Positions 1 to 4,926 of a stretch of 6,777 nucleotides of DNA are shown piece by piece. The notes under the pieces were generated by a model. It was not told the origin of the DNA. It did not search any database and worked only from the letters and a program-made list of their open reading frames with translations. Both the position numbers and the translations under genes were made by a program. Origin of the DNA: Desulfobacteraceae bacterium UBA5623 (GTDB lineage: Bacteria > Desulfobacterota > DSM-4660 > Desulfatiglandales > Desulfatiglandaceae); assembly GCA_002424495.1 (NCBI GenBank), contig DIKH01000200.1, positions 1 through 6,777 on the forward strand, given 5' to 3'. Each line of letters starts with the position of its first letter. The first letter of the stretch is position 1.

Positions 1-650
1 ACTGGCAGTGGTTTTTCCTCGATGATGTTCAAGATGATCAAAGGAATAAGTTTTTCGGGGAACTGGTACGGGCCGTAATTGTTGGAACAATTTGTAATGA
101 TTGCGGGAAGGCCATAAGTGTGGAAATAGGCCTTTACAAAGTGGTCGGAAGCGGCCTTGGAGGCGGAATAAGGGCTTGATGGATCATAGGGGGTTTCCTC
201 CCTGAAATATCCATCAGGGCCAAGGCTTCCGTATACTTCATCAGTGGAAACGTGTAAAAAACGAAAGGATTCGGAGACATGCCCCATTTCCCAATGCCTT
301 CTGCTTGTTTCAAGAAGGCGAAAGGTGCCGGTTACATTTGTCTCTACAAATACCTCCGGCCCGACAATGGAACGGTCCACATGGGACTCTGCGGCAAAGT
401 GGACAATGCCTTTCAAATTGTGCCCGGAAAATATTCTGTCAAGGACAGATGTGTCTTTTATGTCGCCGTGCATGAATTGATATCTTCCGGCCATATCGGG
501 CGTAAGATCTTCAAGGTTTGCAGGGTTACCTGCATAGGTAAGGGCATCGAGGTTCACTATCCGCCAGTCAGGCCTGACAGAAAGACATCTACGAATAAAG
601 TTTGAACCGATAAAGCCCGCGCCGCCAGTGACAAGGAGATAATTTTCCAT
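1..650 (-). CDS. rfbB: dTDP-glucose 4,6-dehydratase, N-terminal 216 residues (cut by window edge)
   Basis: Cytoplasmic short-chain dehydrogenase/reductase (SDR) of the RmlB/RfbB type. It converts dTDP-glucose to dTDP-4-keto-6-deoxyglucose with bound NAD, the second step towards dTDP-rhamnose and other deoxysugars. Seen: Rossmann motif TGGAGFIGS at residues 8-16, DALTYAG at 35-41, AAESHVDRS at 87-94 region, the family active-site motif STDEVYG at 135-141 (Thr136, Asp137, Glu138), and the catalytic pair Tyr161/Lys165 in YSASK. NCSNNYGPYQFPEKLIP at 187-203 is also typical. Family members are about 340-360 residues, so roughly 60% is present and nothing in it is broken. The ATG at 648-650 lies 11 nt after the decarboxylase stop. 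Its Shine-Dalgarno AAAGGTG (657-663) overlaps that stop codon, which suggests translational coupling as the third gene of the operon. The rest of the dTDP-rhamnose genes would have to lie beyond the left edge. Confidence 0.95.
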   Translation of the reverse strand, partial: MENYLLVTGGAGFIGSNFIRRCLSVRPDWRIVNLDALTYAGNPANLEDLTPDMAGRYQFMHGDIKDTSVLDRIFSGHNLKGIVHFAAESHVDRSIVGPEVFVETNVTGTFRLLETSRRHWEMGHVSESFRFLHVSTDEVYGSLGPDGYFREETPYDPSSPYSASKAASDHFVKAYFHTYGLPAIITNCSNNYGPYQFPEKLIPLIILNIIEEKPLP

Positions 651-661
651 GCTATACACCT

Positions 662-1606
662 TTATAATATATCCCTGAAATAGTCTATGGTGATCCCAAG
701 CCCTTCTTCAAGGTTGAGCTTGGGCTCCCAGCCAAGCCTGTCTTTGGCAAGGGATATGTCCGGTTGGCGTTGTATCGGGTCATCCTGCGGAAGGGGCGAG
801 AAAATTATTCTGGATTTGCTTCCGGTCATGCGGATAATCATCTCTGCCAGTTCAAGGATGGTGAACTCTCCCGGATTACCCAGATTTACAGGACCGGTGA
901 AATCGTCAGGCCCGTTCATCATCCTGATCATTCCCTCCAGCAGGTCGTCTACATAACAGAATGATCGGGTCTGGGCGCCGTCACCGAAGACTGTTATGTC
1001 CTGATTTGACAACGCCTGGACGATAAAGTTGCTGACCACCCTGCCGTCATTGGGGTGCATCCTCGGGCCATAGGTATTAAAGATCCTTACAACCCTGATG
1101 TTGACCTTGTTCTGTCGGTGATAATCAAAAAAGAGGGTCTCGGCGCAGCGTTTGCCCTCGTCATAACAGGACCTGATTCCAATGCAGTTGACATTGCCCC
1201 AGTAATCTTCCTTCTGGGGATGGGTATTTGGGTCTCCGTAGACCTCACTGGTGGACGCCTGGAGGATCTTGGCCTTGACCCTCTTTGCAAGACCAAGCAT
1301 GTGGATCGAGCCCATTACACTGGTCTTTATAGTCTTTACCGGATTGTACTGATAGTGGATTGGAGAAGCGGGACAGGCGAGGTTATATATTTCATCCACT
1401 TCAACAAATATGGGTTGGGTCAGGTCATGGCGTATGAACTCAAAATTGGGATTGCCCAACAGGTGCAGGATATTGCCCTTGGTGCCGGTAAAAAAGTTAT
1501 CAAGACATATGACATCATTTCCCTCGGCAACCAGACGGTCACAGAGGTGGGAGCCTAGAAAGCCCGCCCCGCCGGTAACCAATATGCGTTTTTGGATATG
1601 CTTCAT
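662..1606 (-). CDS. uxs: UDP-glucuronate decarboxylase (UDP-xylose synthase)
   Basis: Cytoplasmic extended SDR that oxidises UDP-glucuronate at C4, decarboxylates it and re-reduces it, giving UDP-xylose with bound NAD. Seen in 314 residues, a normal bacterial length: TGGAGFLGSHLCDRL at 11-25, DNFFTG at 36-41, ACPASPIHYQ at 78-87 (a decarboxylase signature rather than an epimerase one), STSEVYG at 118-124 with Thr119, Ser120 and Glu121, the YxxxK pair Tyr148/Lys152 in SCYDEGKR, YGPRM at 179-183, and GDGAQTRSF at 208-216 with the conserved Arg214. This combination separates it from UDP-glucose epimerase and RmlB. The start at 1606 is 10 nt after the ugd stop; a purine-rich AGAGAGA directly after that stop serves as ribosome site. 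Its substrate is the product of the gene just upstream, so the pair forms a two-step UDP-xylose route. No membrane segment is visible, unlike the animal enzyme. Confidence 0.95.
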   Translation of the reverse strand: MKHIQKRILVTGGAGFLGSHLCDRLVAEGNDVICLDNFFTGTKGNILHLLGNPNFEFIRHDLTQPIFVEVDEIYNLACPASPIHYQYNPVKTIKTSVMGSIHMLGLAKRVKAKILQASTSEVYGDPNTHPQKEDYWGNVNCIGIRSCYDEGKRCAETLFFDYHRQNKVNIRVVRIFNTYGPRMHPNDGRVVSNFIVQALSNQDITVFGDGAQTRSFCYVDDLLEGMIRMMNGPDDFTGPVNLGNPGEFTILELAEMIIRMTGSKSRIIFSPLPQDDPIQRQPDISLAKDRLGWEPKLNLEEGLGITIDYFRDIL

Positions 1607-1616
1607 TGTTTTCTCT

Positions 1617-2993
1617 CTAAAAATGGGTCATAGGGGGTTTTCCGACCGGAAACATATTAAAACCTGTTTCAAACAGCTTCTTATGATTCAGGATATTTCT
1701 TCCATCAAAGATAAAGGCTGGCTTGGTCATTGAATCGTAAATCCTTTTAAAATCCAGCCCTTGATAGATGTCCCATTCAGTCATAACGGCGATGGCGTCA
1801 CAATTTGCTGCTGCCTCGTATGGATCTTCAATGTATGATATTGCCCCCTTCACGCCGTCAAGATCATTCCTGGCGTTTTTGAGCGCTTTTGGATCGGTTA
1901 TTACAAGATGAGCCCTTTCCTCCAGAAGCCTCTTTGAGATGAATATGGCGGGACTTTCCCTGGTGTCGCCAGTATTCGCCTTGAAGGCAAAGCCAAAAAG
2001 GCAGATCCTTTTTCCCGCCAGGGTGTTGAACATCGCATGCATCATGTTGAGCACAAAGCGCTCCTTTTGATAGTCATTGATACTGACCACCGCTCTCCAG
2101 TAATCAGCCACCTCAGTTAAGCCGTAATGTTGACAGAGATAAACCAGATTCAATATGTCCTTTTTAAAACACGACCCGCCGAAACCCACACTGGCGTTCA
2201 GGAACCTGCTCCCCAGCCTATTGTCCATGCCCACTGCCCGCGAGACCTCTGTGACATCTGCGTCGGCCTTTTCACATAGAGCGGATATGGCGTTTATTGA
2301 CGATATCTTCTGGGCGAGAAAGGCGTTTGAGACGAGCTTTGAGAGCTCACAGCTCCATATGTTGGATGTCAGTATCCGGTCCCTTGGCACCCAGTTGGCA
2401 TAGATCTCAACCAGTTCATCCCTTGCCTTCAGTCCCTCCAGGGTATGCCTTGATCCAATGAGGACGCGATCAGGGTTTTCCAGATCCCTGATGGCTGATC
2501 CTTCCGCCAGAAATTCAGGATTGGACAGGACGTCAAAGTGAATGTTATTATTAGAAGACGTAAGAATCCTCTCCATGGCAAGGGCGGTCTTGACCGGCAG
2601 TGTGCTTTTTTCAACTATGATCTTATCCGATTCTGCATTCTGGAGGATCTGCCTTGCTGTTTTTTCCCAGTACTGCAGGTCTGCCGCCATTCCAGCGCCT
2701 GCGCCAAATGTCTTGGTAGGGGTGTTGACGCTTACAAAGATAATGTCGCAGTCCTTTATCCCTTTTTCGGTCTCCGTGCTGAAGAAAAGGTTGCAGCCCC
2801 TGGTCGCCTTTACAATCTCGTCAAGCCCTGGTTCATAGATCGGAAGCTCATCAGAATTCCACTGATCAATTCGCTTTGGGTTGATATCCACAACAGTGAT
2901 TTTGTATTGGGGGCACTTGTGGGCGATCATAGCCATGGTGGGGCCGCCAACATAACCGGCGCCAATACACAAGATGTTTTTTTTGAATGTCAT
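1617..2993 (-). CDS. ugd: UDP-glucose 6-dehydrogenase, eukaryote-like form
   Basis: NAD-dependent cytoplasmic enzyme that oxidises UDP-glucose twice to UDP-glucuronate. Seen in 458 residues: N-terminal Rossmann motif GAGYVGGPT at 11-19, Asp36 ending strand 2, VNTPTK at 89-94, EKSTLP at 128-133, NPEFLAEGSAI at 158-168, ELSKLVSNAF at 216-225 (Lys219, Asn223), the catalytic cysteine Cys275 in GFGGSCFKKD (270-279), and a C-terminal UDP-binding domain with FGFAFKANTGDTRESPAI at 333-350. The numbering runs one behind human UGDH (Cys276, Lys220, Asn224, Asp280), and the long eukaryote-like form differs from the shorter Ugd/TuaD type. It is the first gene of the operon, 10 nt before the decarboxylase. 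The start at 2993 is supported by Shine-Dalgarno AGGAGA (3004-3009), 10 nt upstream, and by the same start and leader in the decayed second copy at 4084-4320. Confidence 0.96.
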   Translation of the reverse strand: MTFKKNILCIGAGYVGGPTMAMIAHKCPQYKITVVDINPKRIDQWNSDELPIYEPGLDEIVKATRGCNLFFSTETEKGIKDCDIIFVSVNTPTKTFGAGAGMAADLQYWEKTARQILQNAESDKIIVEKSTLPVKTALAMERILTSSNNNIHFDVLSNPEFLAEGSAIRDLENPDRVLIGSRHTLEGLKARDELVEIYANWVPRDRILTSNIWSCELSKLVSNAFLAQKISSINAISALCEKADADVTEVSRAVGMDNRLGSRFLNASVGFGGSCFKKDILNLVYLCQHYGLTEVADYWRAVVSINDYQKERFVLNMMHAMFNTLAGKRICLFGFAFKANTGDTRESPAIFISKRLLEERAHLVITDPKALKNARNDLDGVKGAISYIEDPYEAAANCDAIAVMTEWDIYQGLDFKRIYDSMTKPAFIFDGRNILNHKKLFETGFNMFPVGKPPMTHF

Positions 2994-3146
2994 ATGAGCT
3001 TTGTCTCCTGTCTAATGCTGGTGAGGAAAAATGTCCGGCGAAGGTAGCAAGGGCATGGTCCGGTAGTAATTATGAACCCTTGGATCTGCTTGATGGGATA
3101 TCTGTACAGGACAAAAAAAACCGTGTCAAGACCATAGCATGAATCA
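2994..3146 (-). promoter_or_regulatory. Leader / upstream region of the ugd operon, conserved in a second copy
   Basis: Non-coding sequence just upstream of ugd. It carries the ribosome site AGGAGA (3004-3009). The 46 bases next to the start (2994-3039) match the second copy at 4321-4366 with three differences, and the distal 26 bases (3121-3146) match 4419-4444 exactly. The middle differs, with 29 fewer bases in the other copy. In the RNA, a U-rich TTTCCT about 14 nt before the ribosome site could pair with AGGAGA over six base pairs including one G-U, hiding the site; both copies keep this. That pairing is weak and untested. No known riboswitch or JUMPstart/ops element was recognised. Confidence 0.5.
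3101..3129 (-). promoter_or_regulatory. Candidate sigma70-type promoter for the ugd operon
   Basis: On the minus strand a perfect TTGACA (3124-3129) is followed after exactly 17 nt by TACAGA (3101-3106), a poor match to TATAAT (three of six). A T run lies in the spacer. Transcription would start about 100 nt upstream of ugd. The TTGACA is kept in the second copy (4422-4427), but the spacer there is 15 nt. The hexamer is also one arm of an inverted repeat in the second copy, so it may have another role. Confidence 0.25.
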
Positions 3147-3366
3147 CGCGAATGCCATACGAAAGGAAAACCGACTAACGCGGTGCCGTCCATGATGTTA
3201 CAGGCAGCAGGGCCGTCCTTTACGATCATCCTTTCTGTTCTGAGTATTACAGGCCTCCCCTTATCTTTATACACTTCTGAAGTCCTAGGCTCTTATTTTT
3301 TCGTAAAAATACCATTTTAAATCGGATAGTTAAGTAAAAAGAGACCTTGCTTTTCCATTATCTTAA

Positions 3367-3395
3367 TTGACAAATGTAATCAAATTGCTTACAAA
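3367..3395 (+). promoter_or_regulatory. Sigma70-type promoter of the toxin-antitoxin operon
   Basis: A perfect -35 hexamer TTGACA (3367-3372), a 17-nt spacer and TACAAA (3390-3395, four of six matches to TATAAT) lie just upstream of the antitoxin start in AT-rich sequence. Transcription would begin near 3402, giving a leader of about 23 nt that contains the GGAG ribosome site (3414-3417). A second -10-like TATAAA at 3407-3412 is too close to the ribosome site to be the main promoter. Confidence 0.6.
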
Positions 3396-3397
3396 TG
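3370..3397 (+). promoter_or_regulatory. Candidate antitoxin operator: two ACAAATG direct repeats
   Basis: ACAAATG occurs at 3370-3376 and again at 3391-3397, a spacing of 21 bp or two helical turns. The copies overlap the -35 and -10 hexamers. Ribbon-helix-helix antitoxins commonly bind short repeated sites over their own promoter, so these are plausible autoregulatory half-sites. The repeat is short and the sequence AT-rich, so chance is possible. Confidence 0.35.
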
Positions 3398-3424
3398 ACC
3401 TAAGATTATAAATGGAGTAAGCTT

Positions 3425-3679
3425 ATGCAAGTCTCAATAAGAATGCCCGATGAATATGGTGAAAAAATAAAGCGCCTAGCCAATGCCATGGGGTTAAAAA
3501 AGTCAGACATTGCCCGGTTGGCATTAAGAAAGTTTATTGATGACAACCTGGGACAGGCTCAGAAAACCCCTTATGAGAAAAGCAGACATTTAATAGGGAT
3601 TGTCTCAAGCGGTGTTAATGACCTAGGTCTGAACCACAGAAAACACCTTCTTCAGCGAATACGTAAGGATAGAAATTGA
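3425..3679 (+). CDS. Ribbon-helix-helix (CopG/Arc-like) antitoxin
   Basis: Small DNA-binding antitoxin of 84 residues that should neutralise the PIN toxin encoded next and repress their shared promoter. Seen: N-terminal beta strand VSIRMPDE (3-10) that would insert in the DNA groove, helix A about 10-22, a turn at MGLKKSD (22-28), helix B about 26-41 (SDIARLALRKFIDD), then a basic C-terminal tail with NDLGLNHRKHLLQRIRK (65-81), the likely toxin-binding part. The ATG has GGAG 7 nt upstream. The stop TGA (3677-3679) overlaps the toxin's TTG start. The fold assignment is from the pattern; the exact family (VapB-type or other) is not resolved. Confidence 0.82.
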   Translation: MQVSIRMPDEYGEKIKRLANAMGLKKSDIARLALRKFIDDNLGQAQKTPYEKSRHLIGIVSSGVNDLGLNHRKHLLQRIRKDRN

Positions 3680-4083
3680 AGATCCTGTTAGACACCGGGC
3701 CATGGGTCGCCCTGATTGACCGCAGCGAAGCCAGACATCAGGAATGTGTTTCCTGGCTGAAGGGGTACAACGGCGATATCTTTTCCTCTGAGGCAGTACT
3801 GACTGAGGTACTTTATCTTTTAAACTTTTCGTTTCAGGCTCAGCAAGCAGCCCTTGAATTTGTGCTGGCCGGGGTTGTTGTGCTGGTCCCATCAGATGTG
3901 GAAAGTCTTAAGACGGTGACAAGATTAATGAAAAAGTACAGGGATTTTCCCATGGATTTTGCTGACGCCACACTGCTGGCGGCTGCCTTTGATTTGGTTA
4001 TTGATCATATTGCAACTTTTGATAAAAAGCATTTTGGCGCATATAGCCTGGGTAATAAAAAACATTTTGAGATAGTGCCGTAA
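3676..4083 (+). CDS. vapC: PIN-domain ribonuclease toxin (VapC-like)
   Basis: Predicted Mg-dependent endoribonuclease toxin that would cut RNA when free of its antitoxin. Seen in 135 residues, the usual size: the N-terminal strand and first acidic residue in ILLDTGPWVALID (Asp6), the second in SSEAVLTEVLYLL (Glu44), the third cluster in FPMDFADATLLAAA (Asp94 and Asp97), and the fourth in IATFDKKHF (Asp116). All four PIN acidic positions are present, so the enzyme looks active. It starts with TTG at 3676-3678, overlapping the antitoxin stop, with AAGGAT about 6 nt upstream. The weak start codon and the overlap fit lower toxin synthesis and coupling to the antitoxin. The stop TAA (4081-4083) lies only about four bases from the remnant ugd copy on the other strand. 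No terminator was seen directly after it. Confidence 0.88.
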   Translation: MKILLDTGPWVALIDRSEARHQECVSWLKGYNGDIFSSEAVLTEVLYLLNFSFQAQQAALEFVLAGVVVLVPSDVESLKTVTRLMKKYRDFPMDFADATLLAAAFDLVIDHIATFDKKHFGAYSLGNKKHFEIVP

Positions 4084-4320
4084 CTTTCCTTTTTCGATCC
4101 CAGTGTTGAAAAAGAGCTTGACTCCTTTCGTCACCTTTACGATCTCATCACGCCCTGGTTCAAAGATAGGCAGATCACCCGAATTCCACTGATCAATCCG
4201 TTTTGGGTTGCTATCCAGAATCATAACCTCGTATTAGGGACACTTGCGGGCTATCATGGCCATGGTGGGGCCGCCGACATAACCAGCGCCAAGACACAAC
4301 ATCTTATTTTTGAATGTCAT
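4084..4320 (-). pseudogene. ugd: Remnant of a second UDP-glucose 6-dehydrogenase gene (first ~78 codons)
   Basis: Reading from the ATG at 4318-4320, the protein follows the N-terminus of the intact ugd product without any gap for 78 codons, about 70% identical by hand alignment. It keeps the Rossmann motif GAGYVGGPT and the NPKRIDQWNS stretch. Codon 29 is a TAA stop (4234-4236) where the intact gene has CAA for Gln. After EKG (about codon 78) the similarity ends, next to the end of vapC, and the remaining 80% of the gene, including the catalytic cysteine region, is absent. It also has Arg in place of Leu57 in the EPGLDE motif. The part after the nonsense codon stays open and runs on antisense into vapC, which is fortuitous. 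At about 81% DNA identity this is an old duplicate or a piece of a homologous gene from elsewhere. Confidence 0.9.
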
Positions 4321-4444
4321 ATGAGCTAGGTCTCCTGTCTAAGGCTGGTGAGGAAAAATGTCCGGCTAAGCAACAAGACCTTGGATCTGCCTGCTGAATA
4401 TGTGTACAGGAGAAAAAACCGTGTCAAGACCATAGCATGAATCA
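4088..4444. repeat. Direct repeat copy B: remnant start and leader of ugd
   Basis: Partner of 2761-3146 in the same orientation, 357 bp long. It carries the 5' end of the decayed ugd gene and its leader with the ribosome site AGGAGA (minus strand, 4331-4336). The two copies enclose a 941-bp interval that holds the toxin-antitoxin genes. Similarity ends at TGAATCA (4438-4444). Confidence 0.9.
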
Positions 4445-4468
4445 TACAGGGCATTGAGCTTGACACGG
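4419..4468 (-). terminator. 10-bp inverted repeat with T run: possible minus-strand terminator
   Basis: CCGTGTCAAG (4419-4428) and CTTGACACGG (4459-4468) are perfect inverted copies around a 30-nt loop. On the minus strand the stem is followed at once by TTTTTT, the form of a rho-independent terminator, though the loop is long. On the plus strand a run of seven T (4475-4481) follows after six bases, and an alternative stem CATAGC/GCTATG (4431-4436 with 4468-4473) ends next to it. It could thus act in both directions between vapC and the chaperone operon. In the first ugd copy only one arm (3121-3130) remains. Confidence 0.45.
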
Positions 4469-4548
4469 CTATGCTTTTTTTCTACCTTGGTGCTCATGGT
4501 TTCTGGTTCCTGACTCCTATATTGGGCGCATAAAAAAAAGAACGATAA
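4445..4548 (+). promoter_or_regulatory. Spacer with candidate promoter of the chaperone operon
   Basis: The region holds the right arm of the inverted repeat, a T run and a possible -10 hexamer TATATT (4518-4523), with no good -35 at 16-18 nt. A TTGACA at 4460-4465 has only a poor -10 (TACCTT, 4483-4488) at 17 nt. I see no sigma32-type pair (CTTGAA with CCCAT) upstream, so heat-shock control is not supported by the sequence. The leader just before the start is A-rich with only a weak ribosome site. Confidence 0.2.
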
Positions 4549-4926
4549 ATGACAGAAGATAGACAGTCATCCAACACTGATATCCTCACGCAGAGCATTA
4601 TCAGTATGGCGGTTGAATCCTGGCGCTTTGGCCGGGTATTCGATCGTCTGCTTACGAAGCTCAATGCCGGAGAACAGAATCGATACAAAAGTCAGTTCCG
4701 GTGGTTTATCAAAAAGGTCGAAGAGGCTCTGGAGCAGGCGGATCTGCGGATCGTTAATGTTGAGGGACATTGTTTTGATCCTGGGATGGCCGCAACCCCC
4801 TTGAACATTGAGGAATTCGACGCCAACGACTCCTTAATGATCGATCAGATGATAGAGCCAATCATTATGGGGAAAAAAGGTTTGATCAAGACAGGAACCG
4901 TCACTTTAAGGAAGGTTACGGTATGA
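4549..4926 (+). CDS. Small GrpE-like cofactor of the adjacent Hsp70
   Basis: A 125-residue cytoplasmic protein with no signal peptide or membrane segment. Residues about 11-65 look helical (DILTQSIISMAVESWRF, then a charged FRWFIKKVEEALEQADL stretch at 50-66). The C-terminal part, VNVEGHCFDPGMAA (69-82) followed by IDQMIEPIIMGKKGLIKTGTVTLRKV (98-123, key residues Glu103-Pro104, Gly111, Gly116, Arg121), follows the order of the GrpE beta domain: a FDP motif, a G-rich turn, then a terminal strand ending in a basic-V motif. GrpE is the nucleotide exchange factor of DnaK, and this protein is much shorter than the usual roughly 190 residues, lacking most of the long coiled coil. The ATG at 4549 follows directly on an in-frame TAA, so it is the furthest upstream start. 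Its stop overlaps the Hsp70 start (ATGA), tying the two products together. The exchange-factor role is inferred. Confidence 0.6.
   Translation: MTEDRQSSNTDILTQSIISMAVESWRFGRVFDRLLTKLNAGEQNRYKSQFRWFIKKVEEALEQADLRIVNVEGHCFDPGMAATPLNIEEFDANDSLMIDQMIEPIIMGKKGLIKTGTVTLRKVTV

Larger units (their letters stand above)
2761..3146. repeat. Direct repeat copy A: start and leader of ugd
   Basis: This 386-bp segment (first 78 codons of ugd plus 153 bp of leader) recurs in the same orientation at 4088-4444. In the 233-bp coding part the copies align without a gap with 45 differences by hand count, about 81% identity. The leader part has a 29-bp length difference but near-identical ends. Similarity stops sharply at 3146 in the sequence TGAATCA. 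Confidence 0.9.
3147..3424. other. Gene-poor spacer before the toxin-antitoxin module
   Basis: This stretch matches neither the ugd copies nor any gene I recognise. The part up to about 3260 has mixed composition. From about 3290 to 3424 it is clearly AT-rich and holds the antitoxin promoter. An 11-bp palindrome ACTTCTGAAGT lies at 3273-3283. A minus-strand open frame runs through 2990-3274, but it has no ribosome site and is not kept in the second copy of the leader, so it is not called as a gene. Confidence 0.5.

Noticed and set aside
244..605. Plus-strand open frames opposite rfbB
   Set aside because: They are fully antisense to the conserved RmlB sequence and overlap each other in different frames.
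1055..1558. A 167-codon plus-strand open frame across the UDP-glucuronate decarboxylase gene
   Set aside because: It is the antisense shadow of a gene with all its catalytic motifs intact; the translation matches nothing recognisable.
3031..3063. Plus-strand GAGGAAAAATG ribosome-site-like start in the ugd leader
   Set aside because: The frame is only 11 codons (MSGEGSKGMVR) and becomes a three-codon frame in the second copy, so it is not conserved.
2994..3146. JUMPstart/ops element for RfaH control in the polysaccharide operon leader
   Set aside because: A GGTAG occurs on the plus strand (3062-3066 region), but the operon runs on the minus strand and no GGCGGTAG-type ops sequence is present in that orientation.
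2990..3274. A 94-codon minus-strand open frame ending in an ATGA overlap with the ugd start
   Set aside because: It starts at GTG with no ribosome site, resembles no family I know, and the duplicate leader at 4321-4444 breaks the frame with a 29-bp difference and an in-frame TAG. The overlap looks accidental.
3147..4087. Insertion sequence or integron cassette carrying the toxin-antitoxin genes
   Set aside because: No transposase, integrase, terminal inverted repeats, attC-like site or target duplication was seen at the edges. The flanking repeats are ugd sequence, not mobile-element ends.
3925..4224. A 99-codon minus-strand open frame beginning at MILDSNPKRI
   Set aside because: Its first part is the ugd remnant after the nonsense codon and its second part is antisense to vapC. 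It has no start signal of its own.
4445..4548. Heat-shock (sigma32) promoter before the chaperone operon
   Set aside because: A CTTGAC sequence is present at 4459-4464, but no CCCAT-type -10 follows at the right distance, and the hexamer is part of the inverted repeat.
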